Below are positions 17,366 to 24,781 of a stretch of DNA of 36,426 nt, one piece after another. A program made the translations under genes and the position numbers. How positions within the stretch are numbered: the first letter of the stretch is position 1; the number at the start of each line of letters is the position of its first letter. The notes below the pieces were generated by a model that had not been told where the DNA came from, ran no database searches, and saw only the letters and a list, made by a program, of their open reading frames with translations. The stretch comes from Vulcanimicrobiota bacterium (GTDB taxonomy: Bacteria > Vulcanimicrobiota > Vulcanimicrobiia > Vulcanimicrobiales > Vulcanimicrobiaceae): contig DAHUYK010000040.1 in NCBI GenBank assembly GCA_027315245.1, forward strand, positions 1-36,426, read 5' to 3'.

Positions 17366-18504
17366 GACGCGCCGCCGCATTCGCGCTCGACGCGTTCGAG
17401 CAGCGTGCGCAGGTCGTGCGGTGCGATGGCACCGAGCACGGCGCTGCTCCGGGCACCGGTGGCGGCGCGTACGTTCGCGGGGCGACCGCGAAGCGTCTCG
17501 TATCCGAGCACGGCAAATGCCAAAGCCTCTTTCGCGTCGGCCCGAATGCCCATCACGTCCGAGCGTTCGACGCGCGCCCGCGGAAGCCGTGCGCGCAAGC
17601 GCGCGAGGAGTTCGGGATTGAACGCGCCGCCTCCGGAGACGATGACGAACGCCTCCTCGAAACCGGCAACGCGCAGGGCATCGGCAATCGTGGCTACGGT
17701 CAGCTCCGTGAGCGTCGCCGCGGCGTCTTCGAGCGAGAGCCGCGCGAGGTCTCCGTGCGCCTCGATGAAGTGCATTCCGTAGCGCTCGCGACCCGTCGTC
17801 TTCGGCGGCGGCTGGGCGAAGTACGGATCGCGCAGCATCGCTGTCAGCAGTCCGCTGTGGACGCTCCCGCGGGCGGCAAGGCTTCCCTCTGCATCGAAGT
17901 GCATGGCGCCGCCGGTGCGGTCGCGGACGAGCGCGTCGAGGAGCATGTTGCCCGGTCCGGTATCGAATGCAACCGGCGAGGCACCAGCTGCCAGGAGCGT
18001 CACGTTCGCGATACCGCCCACGTTGAGCGCGACGCGGTCCTCGCCGGAATCTGCGAGGAGGAGCGCGTCGACATAGGGCACGAGCGGCGCGCCGTGGCCG
18101 CCGGCCGCAGAGTCCGCGGAGCGAAAGTCGTAGCAGACGGTCGCACCGACGGCTTCGCGGATGACGAACGCATCGCCGATTTGTAGCGTGACGTGTGCGG
18201 CACCATCGTGGAAAAGCGTCTGTCCGTGCGAGGCGACGTAGTCGACCCGCTCTCCGGCGAGCGTCGCGACTGCGGCGGCGGCGAAGGCCACCCCCACTTG
18301 GTGGTGCAGGCGCGCGCACTGCGCAACCGTACCGGCGTTGGGTGGCAGCGCGGCGCGCAGTGCCGCTTCGAGCTGCGGATCGAGTGCATGCGTCGTAAAG
18401 CGTAGGACATCGAGAGCGTACGACGAGCCCCGTGGACGAACGTCTACGAGCGCAGCGTCGATGCCGTCGAGCGACGTGCCGCTCATCAATCCAAGTGCGA
18501 TCAT
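17362..18504 (-). CDS. anmK: Anhydro-N-acetylmuramic acid kinase AnmK
   Basis: AnmK opens and phosphorylates 1,6-anhydroMurNAc to MurNAc-6-phosphate, the MurQ substrate. The 380-aa protein (E. coli 369) shows the ASKHA-fold kinase motifs. These are ALGLMSGTSLDGIDAALVD at the N-terminus, ASHGQTLFHD, TLQIGDAFVIRE, VCYDFRSADSAAGGHGAPLVP, ALNVGGIANVTLL, FDTGPGNMLLDA and VSGGGAFNPELLARL. The ATG at 18504 overlaps the amiE-like TGA by 4 nt (ATGA). Upstream residues in the ORF track are out-of-frame extension. AnmK implies that the cell makes anhydro-muropeptides with lytic transglycosylases, as Gram-negatives do. Confidence 0.96.
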   Translation of the reverse strand: MIALGLMSGTSLDGIDAALVDVRPRGSSYALDVLRFTTHALDPQLEAALRAALPPNAGTVAQCARLHHQVGVAFAAAAVATLAGERVDYVASHGQTLFHDGAAHVTLQIGDAFVIREAVGATVCYDFRSADSAAGGHGAPLVPYVDALLLADSGEDRVALNVGGIANVTLLAAGASPVAFDTGPGNMLLDALVRDRTGGAMHFDAEGSLAARGSVHSGLLTAMLRDPYFAQPPPKTTGRERYGMHFIEAHGDLARLSLEDAAATLTELTVATIADALRVAGFEEAFVIVSGGGAFNPELLARLRARLPRARVERSDVMGIRADAKEALAFAVLGYETLRGRPANVRAATGARSSAVLGAIAPHDLRTLLERVERECGGAS

Positions 18505-19517
18505 CGCTCCACCGCTTCGACGCACGCATCGTAAAAGGCCGCGCGCAAATCGCGAACGTCTCTGCGCCCGAAGTACACGGCGTTCGTGAGCAGCACGCCC
18601 TGCAGGTCGCGCGAAGGATCCGCCCACACGCACGTTCCAACGAAACCGGTGTGTCCGAAGCTCTCCATCGAAAATGCGCGCCCGCAAGAGTTCTCGTCGT
18701 TCGTTTTCAGTGCCCAGCCCAAACCGCGACGGAGCACCGGGTCGTACGCCTGCTCGGAGACTGCGGCCCATACGATCTCTCGCGGCAGCGCGATGTGCCG
18801 GCCGCTTCGCTCCCTACGCTCGGGATGACAGAGCGCAAGATACACGCCGGTGAGCGCGGCCACGTCGGCAGCGGTGCCGAAGAGACCGGCGTGGCCGGCA
18901 ACGCCGCCCATAAGGTACGCCTTCTCGTCGTGCACGACGCCTTGCACGCGCCCGCGCCATTCGTCGTGCTCGGTGGCCGGAATAGCGGCACGCTCGCTCT
19001 GCCGAGGACGGAATCCCAGCGTCGGGCGTCCGAAGCACTCGTCCGCGAGCTGCGCGAGCGAACGCCGGTGCAGCCGTTCGAGGAGCATGCCGATGAAGAT
19101 GAAACCGAGGTCGCTGTAGAGGACACGCTCGCCTGGAGCAGCCACGAGCGGCTCGTGCTCGACGAATCGTTCGATGTTTCTATCGAGCAACAGCCGGTAG
19201 TCGGCGCCTGAGTTCATACCGGACGTATGGGCAAGCAGCATTCGCGGTGTGATGTCACGCTCCAGCGCGCCGTCGAGCGAGACGAGCCCGCGCCCGACGT
19301 CGCCGAGAAGCACCGTCGCGATAAAGAGCTTCGTGAGCGACGCAAGGTCGAAGCGCGTGTCGACGAAGACCGGCTTGCCAAGCGCATCGTCCCGCGTGGA
19401 GCCGTACGCGCGCTCGAAGAGGAGCCTTCCCTTGTGTTCGACGCGCGCGACCGCTGCCGTGAAGGCGCTCCCCTGCGCCGACGCAAGCAGCGCATCGACC
19501 GCATCGAACCGGCTCAC
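18501..19517 (-). CDS. Beta-lactamase-fold serine hydrolase, AmiE (YbbE)-like MurNAc-peptide amidase
   Basis: This 338-aa protein has the penicillin-binding/beta-lactamase class C fold. It shows SLTK (SxxK nucleophile) at ~60, YSDLGF (YxN-equivalent) at ~125 and GHTGFVG (KTG-equivalent) near ~295. The block GVVHDEKAYLMGGVAGHAGLF is typical of the family that includes Bacillus AmiE/YbbE, which cuts MurNAc from L-Ala. No signal peptide is visible, so it probably acts in the cytoplasm. Between nagZ and anmK it would supply the amidase step that AmpD performs in enterobacteria. Ordinary beta-lactamase or esterase activity cannot be excluded. A REP-like repeat has been inserted in frame (ALCHPERRERSGRH). 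The GTG start overlaps the nagZ stop. Confidence 0.85.
   Translation of the reverse strand: MSRFDAVDALLASAQGSAFTAAVARVEHKGRLLFERAYGSTRDDALGKPVFVDTRFDLASLTKLFIATVLLGDVGRGLVSLDGALERDITPRMLLAHTSGMNSGADYRLLLDRNIERFVEHEPLVAAPGERVLYSDLGFIFIGMLLERLHRRSLAQLADECFGRPTLGFRPRQSERAAIPATEHDEWRGRVQGVVHDEKAYLMGGVAGHAGLFGTAADVAALTGVYLALCHPERRERSGRHIALPREIVWAAVSEQAYDPVLRRGLGWALKTNDENSCGRAFSMESFGHTGFVGTCVWADPSRDLQGVLLTNAVYFGRRDVRDLRAAFYDACVEAVER
18800..18830 (-). repeat. REP-like repeat inside the amiE-like coding sequence, copy 2
   Basis: The minus strand reads TGTCATCCCGAGCGTAGG followed by GAGCGAAGCGGCCG. The first 18 nt are identical to the copy between mce and the desaturase (13932-13949). Here it is read through in frame and encodes CHPERRERSG in a surface loop between two otherwise normal hydrolase segments. 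The outer limits are approximate; only 18813-18830 is an exact match. Confidence 0.7.
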
Positions 19518-20506
19518 AGCGCAAGCGGTTCTTGCAGCTGCGTCCGCAGCGCGTGCATCCGCGCCGCAGCCTGGCGCAGTCGTTCGAGCGCGAGCACGCC
19601 GCGGCGTGCGTCGCGAACGATCCGCTCGACGATCTCGACCGCAAGGCCGGGAGCATGACTAACCGTGAGCGCGTCGGCACCCGCGGCAAGCGCTGCAACG
19701 GCCCCGTCGACACTGCCCGTACCGTGCGCGATCGCGCCCATCTCGAGACAGTCGGTGAAGCAGACGCCGCAAAAGCCAAACTCCTCGCGCAGCATTTTCT
19801 GCAGAATGCGCGGTGAGAGCGTCGCCGGCAAGGTTTCGTCGAGCGCGCGCACGACGACGTGCGCCGTCATGAAGGCGCGCGCGTGAGGCGCGACGGCCGC
19901 GAAGGGAACGAGGTCTCTTTCGCGTAGCGTCGCTTCGTCGTCGACGACGACCGGCAACGCCTCGTGTGAGTCTATCGTCGTCGCGCCATGGCCCGGGAAG
20001 TGTTTGAAGGTTGCGACGACGCCTCCGCCTTCCAATCCGCGCGCAAAGGCGCTCGCCATGCGCGTCACCGCGGCGGCATCCCTACCGAAGGAACGGTCGC
20101 CGATGACCTCGTTCTTCTCTTCGAGCGCAAGGTCGAGGACGGGGGCAAAGTTGACGTTACAGCCGGCGCGACGCAGATCGTACGCACAGCGCGCGCCCGT
20201 CGCCTCGGCGAGGCGCTCGTCGCCGGCCGCGCCGAGCGCTGCGGCCGCGGGCATCGGTGCAACACCGTTGCGCAGCCGCATGACACGCCCGCCTTCTTGA
20301 TCGATCGCCAGAATGGGTGCGATCTGCCCATAGCGCCCGCGAAGCCGATCGGTGAAGCCGCGCAGCTGCGAGAGCGTCTTCGTGTTGCGATCGAAGAAGA
20401 CGAAACCGCCGAAGGGATACCGCGCAAAGGTCGCATCATCGAGATCTTCGTCGAGCACGCCGGTGACGACGACCGATGCTGCGAGCCGCCGCAGATCAGC
20501 GGTCAC
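19514..20506 (-). CDS. nagZ: Beta-N-acetylhexosaminidase NagZ (GH3)
   Basis: NagZ removes GlcNAc from GlcNAc-anhydroMurNAc(-peptide) in the cytoplasm. The 330-aa single-domain GH3 protein matches Gram-negative NagZ length (~340). It shows PILAIDQEGGRVMRL, NFAPVLDLA, the family hallmark KHFPGHGATTIDSHEALP with the loop His, and FTDCLEMGAI containing the catalytic Asp nucleophile. No signal peptide is present. The GTG start at 20506 overlaps the ABC ATPase TGA (GTGA), and its own TGA overlaps the amiE-like start. It is the first dedicated muropeptide enzyme of the chain. Confidence 0.96.
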   Translation of the reverse strand: MTADLRRLAASVVVTGVLDEDLDDATFARYPFGGFVFFDRNTKTLSQLRGFTDRLRGRYGQIAPILAIDQEGGRVMRLRNGVAPMPAAAALGAAGDERLAEATGARCAYDLRRAGCNVNFAPVLDLALEEKNEVIGDRSFGRDAAAVTRMASAFARGLEGGGVVATFKHFPGHGATTIDSHEALPVVVDDEATLRERDLVPFAAVAPHARAFMTAHVVVRALDETLPATLSPRILQKMLREEFGFCGVCFTDCLEMGAIAHGTGSVDGAVAALAAGADALTVSHAPGLAVEIVERIVRDARRGVLALERLRQAAARMHALRTQLQEPLAL

Positions 20507-21531
20507 GGAATGGCAGCACCGCTGCGCGCATCGAAGCGGCGCACGTGCTGCGGCGGCAGCTCGAGTCCGAGTTCGTCGCCGGCTGCCCCGGGCTCGTCCG
20601 AGGCAATGCGCGCGACGATCGTTCCTCGCTCCGTGCGCAGGGTGAGAAAGGCGACGTCACCAGCCGGCTCCCTGCGCTCGACGCGACCGCGCAGCGGGGC
20701 GCCTGCGGCGATACGGATGCGCTCAGGACGTATGCCGGCGATCCACGGCCCGTCGTCGAGCAGGTTCATCGCCGGCACGCCGAGTGCCGACGCGGCTCGA
20801 ACGGTTGCCGGAGCATCGTAGACGCGTTGCGGTGGCCCGAGGTCTTCGAGGCGTCCGTCGACGAGCACGCCGAGCGCATCGCCGAGCATCATCGCTTCGG
20901 CATGGTCGTGCGTCACGTGCACGACGGGACCGTCGAAAACCGCACGCATATCACGCAATGCGCCGCGTACGCGCGCGCGCAACGCTGGATCCAGGTGTGC
21001 GAGCGGCTCGTCGAGCAGAAGCGCTCGGGGCGACGAGAGCAATGCACGCGCCAGAGCAGCGCGCTGGCGTTCGCCCCCCGAGAGTACCGCCGGCATGCGA
21101 TCGAGATATGCATCGACGTGCAGCGCGCGTGCAATCTCTTCGACGCGCTCGCTGCCGGCGCGATCGCGGAGTGCGAAGCGCAGGTTCTCTCGCACGCTCA
21201 TCGTCGAAAAGAGTGCGTCGCTCGCGAAGACGAGCGGGACGCGGCGCTCACGCGCGGGCAACGAGCGGATCGACCGCCCGTCGAGCGTCACCGATCCGGC
21301 GTGCGGTTCGACGAGTCCCGCGATCGCGCGCAGGAGCGTCGTCTTCCCGGCACCCGAAGGGCCAACGACGGCCAGTGTACGCCCCGGTTCCACATGAAAG
21401 CCGATGCCGTCGAGAGCCATCCGAGTACGCGGAGCACCCCCGTAGGCGTAGGACAGCCCCGCAAGGGTAAGCCCGGTGCTAGCGAATTCGGATGTACTGG
21501 GCGATGATGCGTCCGTGAACGACGCTCGCAC
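20503..21531 (-). CDS. Sugar-type ABC transporter ATP-binding protein (MalK/UgpC-like)
   Basis: This is a peripheral ATPase energising a membrane importer. All motifs are present: Walker A GPSGAGKT, signature LSGGERQRAALARAL, Walker B ALLLDEPLAHLDP, switch His VTHDHAEA, and a C-terminal TOBE-like region from ~WIAGIRPERIRI. This is the CUT1/MalK layout, which often serves sugar or oligosaccharide importers. No permease or binding protein is in the window, so the partner membrane proteins are encoded elsewhere. The start is uncertain. The ORF track uses 21582; conserved sequence begins only at LTLAGLSYAYGG, and GTG 21531 is my choice. Either way it overlaps the preceding gene by 50-100 nt. The stop overlaps nagZ (GTGA), so it may import cell-wall sugars. 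Confidence 0.85.
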   Translation of the reverse strand: MRASFTDASSPSTSEFASTGLTLAGLSYAYGGAPRTRMALDGIGFHVEPGRTLAVVGPSGAGKTTLLRAIAGLVEPHAGSVTLDGRSIRSLPARERRVPLVFASDALFSTMSVRENLRFALRDRAGSERVEEIARALHVDAYLDRMPAVLSGGERQRAALARALLSSPRALLLDEPLAHLDPALRARVRGALRDMRAVFDGPVVHVTHDHAEAMMLGDALGVLVDGRLEDLGPPQRVYDAPATVRAASALGVPAMNLLDDGPWIAGIRPERIRIAAGAPLRGRVERREPAGDVAFLTLRTERGTIVARIASDEPGAAGDELGLELPPQHVRRFDARSGAAIP

Positions 21532-21760
21532 CGACGTCAACGAACGTACCGCGGTGAACGTCGGCGATCGTTGCGTAGCCACCGTCGGGCTTGTCGACGT
21601 CCGTGCTCGGCGTCACCTGAACCGTGCGGTCGCCCGCCGTGGTGCGCACGACGATGACCGAGTTCGTATAGTCGACGCTCATGACGCGCCCGGTGAGCGC
21701 GAGCGGGAATACCGTGAGTGCCGCCACAAGCAGGCAGGCAGCGCAGAATCGCCCGATCAT
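21479..21760 (-). CDS. Small exported OB-fold-like protein (DUF5666-like)
   Basis: This 93-aa protein has a signal peptide (MIGRFCAACLLVAALTVFPLALT). The mature ~70 residues form an alternating beta pattern with GRVMSVDYTNSVIVVRT, QVTPSTDVDK and DVHRGTFVDVGASVV, ending IIAQYIRIR. This resembles the OB-like DUF5666 domain of many secreted bacterial proteins, whose role is unknown. A ribosome site (CTGGAG, 7 nt) precedes the ATG, and a consensus -10 TATAAT lies ~48 nt upstream. It is therefore probably the first gene of the recycling transcript. Its 3' end overlaps the ABC ATPase start. Confidence 0.7.
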   Translation of the reverse strand: MIGRFCAACLLVAALTVFPLALTGRVMSVDYTNSVIVVRTTAGDRTVQVTPSTDVDKPDGGYATIADVHRGTFVDVGASVVHGRIIAQYIRIR

Positions 21761-21807
21761 CTTTCAACTCCAGGAACGCAGCAAAGCAAGCATTCGTTCC
21801 AATCACG

Positions 21808-21813
21808 ATTATA
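21808..21813 (-). promoter_or_regulatory. Candidate promoter -10 box (TATAAT) for the recycling operon
   Basis: The minus strand carries a perfect TATAAT within an AT-rich patch. It ends 47 nt upstream of the small OB-like gene and overlaps the stop of the 109-aa ORF. No good -35 match is seen at 16-18 nt spacing (GAGGCG region). In a GC-rich background an exact -10 is notable, and the 5' leader would be ~40 nt. Confidence 0.45.
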
Positions 21814-22138
21814 AAACATCCCGAAGCAGCGCCTCGTACTCCTGCCGCGCCTTCGCCCCATCGTCGCCGCCGGCACGTACGCGCTCAACGAGCCGGCGGA
21901 GCTGCCCGACCGTCTCGTCGCCGGCACGCCGGCCGGAGATGACGAGGCGTAGCGCGATGAGGGCAAGCTCCGGCGTGCGTCCGCGCAACAGACGCAAGCC
22001 TTCATAGAAGGGACGCGCGGCGTCGTTTGGCGGCGGTTGTGCCACGAGCAGCTCGACGAGCTGTGCGCGCGCCGGCGCACCGTCGAGCAGATGCGCATCG
22101 ATGAGCGCTGCTTCCTTATTGACGTGCGGTGAGGACAA
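21809..22138 (-). CDS. Small hypothetical helical protein
   Basis: This 109-aa ORF begins inside the end of the TonB receptor gene (23-nt overlap, TTG start). I do not recognise it. It is rich in Leu, Ala and Arg with heptad-like helices (LVELLVAQ, FYEGLRLLRGRTPELALIALRLVISG, QLRRLVERVRAG) and resembles a small TPR-like helical repeat. A ribosome-like AAGGAAG overlaps the receptor stop codon, but the next in-frame standard start is not well placed, so the true start is uncertain. Position and strand suggest cotranscription with the receptor. It may be a genuine short gene or a GC artefact. Confidence 0.45.
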   Translation of the reverse strand: MSSPHVNKEAALIDAHLLDGAPARAQLVELLVAQPPPNDAARPFYEGLRLLRGRTPELALIALRLVISGRRAGDETVGQLRRLVERVRAGGDDGAKARQEYEALLRDVL

Positions 22139-24404
22139 GGCGAAAGCCCGCCGGCTCGATGGCGTACAGGTTCGTGGGGATGGGGCCGCTCACGCCGGCA
22201 TAGGGAACGCCGCCGCCGAGGACGGTAAACTTGCCTGCGGCGGCATCGGTGAGGTTCGTCGCTGCAACGGTGAGGTCGAGGCTCCCCACCGCGTGCCCGA
22301 CGGACGCATTCACGATGAGGAACGGACCGGCGTTGAGCTCGTTGTTGCGTCCACGATAGACCCCGTTCATTGCAGCATGCCACGGTCCATGCAGCCATGC
22401 GACGTCGAAGGATGCCTGCTGCGGGGGAATGTTGAGGAACTGTTCGTTGTTCACAAGGTCGCCGCCCGACGTCGGGTTCGAGACCGTCGAAGGAAGGTTG
22501 CGCGGGTATGCGACGTTGATGCCGTACGCAACGTGCGCGCTGAACTCGCCGATTCGCTGCCCCAGACGCAGCTCCGCGCCTTCGTAGACGGCGTTGCCCA
22601 CGTTGATCGGATACGCTTCGCACGGCGGCGTTGCGCTCGCACAGGCTCCCGCTGTTGCCTGCGCGAGCGGATAGAAGGTTTCGATTGGGTTGCGCAGGTT
22701 CGTACGATAGAGGGAGGCGTCGATCTGCGTGTTCGCGAGATGTTTGGAGTAACCGAGTTCGTACTCGGTCGCGTGCTCCGGCTGCTCGGCCGGATTTCCT
22801 TGCCCGACGTAGACCCCGTTCACGTCACGCGCCAGCGCCGCGAGTGGAAAGACGTATCGCTCGATGAGCAGCGGGGCACGAAAGCCCGTTCCCACCGAGG
22901 CATGGAGCGCCGACGTTCCATCGAGATCGTACGCGACGCCGAAGCGCCCATCAAGACTGCTACCGAACGTGGAGTACTGAGCGAAATACGCGCCGCCTTC
23001 GAGGTGAATGCGTTCCGTCGGAGAGTATTTGCCGCGGACGAAATAGTTGTGAATCTCCTGCGCAAGCATCGTTCCGATGAAATCACCACCGAGCGACTCG
23101 TGCCGTACGTATCCGCCGAATGCGATGAGGTAATCGTCGCCGTCACGCTCCCACCACAGGCTCAGGTTCTGCCGCCGGTCGGTGTGCGAGACGTCGTATG
23201 GAGAGACGCCGGAACCGGTGAACGTGATGCCGTCGTCGTCGAGGCTCGCGTCGGCGACGAGCGTCCCCGCGCCGAGCGGCGCGCGCGCGTGGAGATCGTA
23301 GGCGCGCAGGTCCTGTGTTAGGTTTGACGCACCAGGACCCGTGAAGTACGCTCCGGGCCCTTCTTGCGACGCGAAAACCGGAGCGTTCTCCGTGCCGCTC
23401 ATGTCGCGTGCGTTGCCCAGCGTGAAGATGCGCAAGCCGACATCCGATCGCTGCGACGGCGCATACGTGACGTTGAGGAGCGCGGTGCGAGCGCTAATCG
23501 TCGAGCCGAGATGCGTCGGCTGCGGTCCGGAGCAGCGCGACGCCGGCGGCAGCGCCGGATCGAATCCGCCCGTGCAGAGCATGACGTTCTGATCGACGTA
23601 GCCGTGCTGCTGCGTATCGTCGAGGGCGAATGCATAGCCGAAGGCGCCGTGCATTCCGGTTGCGTTCACCCACGCTTCGCTGCGTCCGAACGAGCCGACT
23701 GCGATCGATTCCGCGGCATGCGGCCGAAGCGTCGGATGCAGCGAGAAGAGATTCACCGCGCCGCCGATCGTGTTGCTGCCCTGCAGATCGATCGGCCCCA
23801 GTCCCTCGCTCACCTCGACGCCGCTGAACATCGAGAGGGGGAGCTGCGACACGTCGAGGTCGCCAGTGTTGCCGTCGTTGAGAACTTGGCCGTCGAGCAT
23901 GACGAGCGTTTCCGACGGGTCCGGTCCGCGTAATGCAACCGGCACCGGCGCGGTCGACGCGCCTCCGTCCGGACGCGCAAATGTGACCGACGGTACGCTG
24001 GCCAAGCCCTGAAGCACGTGGTCGAACCCGAGCGCCTCCATCTGCGAACGCGTAACGACGACGCTCGGCACGAACGCGTGCACGCTCAGCATTGCGCCGT
24101 TCACCCGCACCGTTGCAATCGTACGCAGCGCAGCCGTGTCGGCGGGCACGAGCGCGACGTCCATCGATTGATCGCCGTTGACCGCAAACGGACCGACCTC
24201 GACGCTCCGATAGCCTTGCGCGACGACGACGACCGTGACGCGACCCGGCGCGACCAGCACCGCGACGTCGCCGTGCGCATCGGTCGCGCCGTGGAGCGTG
24301 CGCTGCCCTTCGAGAACCGTGACGCTGGCACCGGAGACCGGACCGCCGGAGGTCGCATGCACGTACGCGTGCAGCGAACAGCACAGAGCCAGCAGAACGG
24401 ACAC
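22116..24404 (-). CDS. TonB-dependent outer-membrane receptor with N-terminal carboxypeptidase-regulatory-like domain
   Basis: This 762-aa protein is an active outer-membrane importer of unknown substrate. After a short signal sequence (MSVLLALCCSLHAYVHA) comes a CarboxypepD_reg-like beta domain (GGPVSGASVTVLEGQRTLHGATDAHGD, residues ~20-90). The plug follows (~110-230: FVPSVVVTRSQMEALGF, VALRGPDPSETLVMLDGQVLNDGN, VEVSEGLGPIDLQGSNTIGGAVN), then a ~500-residue beta-barrel with YELGYSKHL and C-terminal AGFRLVLTARQ. The regulatory-like domain is seen in SusC-like and some vitamin or metal receptors. The start is a GTG with an in-frame TAA four codons upstream. A strong ribosome sequence (AAGGAGGG) lies 31 nt too far upstream, so the start or a sequencing error deserves a check. 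The gene is preceded by a long hairpin. Confidence 0.9.
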   Translation of the reverse strand: MSVLLALCCSLHAYVHATSGGPVSGASVTVLEGQRTLHGATDAHGDVAVLVAPGRVTVVVVAQGYRSVEVGPFAVNGDQSMDVALVPADTAALRTIATVRVNGAMLSVHAFVPSVVVTRSQMEALGFDHVLQGLASVPSVTFARPDGGASTAPVPVALRGPDPSETLVMLDGQVLNDGNTGDLDVSQLPLSMFSGVEVSEGLGPIDLQGSNTIGGAVNLFSLHPTLRPHAAESIAVGSFGRSEAWVNATGMHGAFGYAFALDDTQQHGYVDQNVMLCTGGFDPALPPASRCSGPQPTHLGSTISARTALLNVTYAPSQRSDVGLRIFTLGNARDMSGTENAPVFASQEGPGAYFTGPGASNLTQDLRAYDLHARAPLGAGTLVADASLDDDGITFTGSGVSPYDVSHTDRRQNLSLWWERDGDDYLIAFGGYVRHESLGGDFIGTMLAQEIHNYFVRGKYSPTERIHLEGGAYFAQYSTFGSSLDGRFGVAYDLDGTSALHASVGTGFRAPLLIERYVFPLAALARDVNGVYVGQGNPAEQPEHATEYELGYSKHLANTQIDASLYRTNLRNPIETFYPLAQATAGACASATPPCEAYPINVGNAVYEGAELRLGQRIGEFSAHVAYGINVAYPRNLPSTVSNPTSGGDLVNNEQFLNIPPQQASFDVAWLHGPWHAAMNGVYRGRNNELNAGPFLIVNASVGHAVGSLDLTVAATNLTDAAAGKFTVLGGGVPYAGVSGPIPTNLYAIEPAGFRLVLTARQ

Positions 24405-24435
24405 CGCTGGCGATTACGCGCGAGCGGAGAGGCAG

Positions 24436-24443
24436 CCCTCCTT
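24436..24443 (-). promoter_or_regulatory. Strong ribosome-binding-like sequence far upstream of the receptor start
   Basis: AAGGAGGG on the minus strand is the best anti-16S match in this part of the window, but it lies 31 nt before the receptor GTG. No in-frame ATG, GTG or TTG is at normal spacing for the receptor. It may serve a minimal upstream ORF, a misplaced frame, or a structured leader. Confidence 0.35.
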
Positions 24444-24451
24444 ACATGCCA

Positions 24452-24478
24452 GCTTCTGCGCATACGTGCGCATGAAGC
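24452..24478. promoter_or_regulatory. Long hairpin in the receptor leader
   Basis: GCTTC-TGCGCA-TACG-TGCGCA-T-GAAGC can form an 11-bp stem with one bulged T and a TACG loop. It lies between the XRE gene stop (24496) and the TonB receptor gene. On the minus strand no U-run follows, so it could be a weak terminator for the regulator, an mRNA-stability element, or an operator. Confidence 0.5.
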
Positions 24479-24495
24479 GTCTTGCGCGTGATGCT

Positions 24496-24708
24496 TTACA
24501 AGCGCTTGGGTGGATCTGAGAGCAGAATGTCGTCCGACGAGCAGCCGCAATGATGCGCGATCCGGCGCAAGATCGTCGCCGACGGAATCATCTTTCCGCG
24601 CTCGTACTCGCTCCACGTTACGGGATGGATACCGACGGCGGCTGAGGCTTGGCGCTGTGTCTCGCCACGCAAGAGACGCCACTCCCGGAGTGTTCTCGCT
24701 TTGGCCAT
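24496..24708 (-). CDS. XRE-family HTH regulator (70 aa)
   Basis: This is a 70-aa single-domain DNA-binding protein of the Cro/CI type. LREWRLLRGETQRQASAAVGIHPVTWSEYERGKMIP contains the helix-turn-helix, followed by a short helix (ATILRRIAHHCGCSSDDIL). The ORF track starts 27 codons upstream, but those codons lie in the AT-rich promoter zone. The ATG of MAKARTLREW is preceded by GGTGGG and a well-spaced promoter, so I use it. It is divergent from a second XRE gene and 92 nt upstream of the TonB receptor, which it could regulate. Confidence 0.85.
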   Translation of the reverse strand: MAKARTLREWRLLRGETQRQASAAVGIHPVTWSEYERGKMIPSATILRRIAHHCGCSSDDILLSDPPKRL

Positions 24709-24717
24709 TTCCCACCA

Positions 24718-24746
24718 ACTATACGGGCCTTTGCCTATACTCGCAA
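24718..24746 (-). promoter_or_regulatory. Promoter TTGCGA-17-TATAGT for the leftward XRE gene
   Basis: On the minus strand, TTGCGA (24746-24741) and TATAGT (24723-24718) are separated by exactly 17 nt. The predicted start site near 24711 is only ~3 nt before the ATG at 24708, so the mRNA would be almost leaderless. Two of the three CTATAC boxes (24719-24724 and 24735-24740) overlap the -10 and spacer, as autorepressor sites would. Confidence 0.55.
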
Positions 24747-24781
24747 TGAGGTGCTGCGCGAAAGTTGCTTCTTTTGTTTGT

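Noticed and set aside
14913-17516. 867-aa ORF covering DUF4127 plus 345 upstream residues
   Set aside because: The upstream part is Arg-rich out-of-frame translation of murQ. The true start is the GTG overlapping the murQ stop.
16478-18640. 720-aa ORF covering murQ with a long N-terminal extension
   Set aside because: The extension is a shadow of anmK in another frame. MurQ begins at the GTG at 17365.
22101-23321. 406-aa plus-strand ORF opposite the TonB receptor
   Set aside because: It is antisense to a clear receptor gene and has no domain signature.
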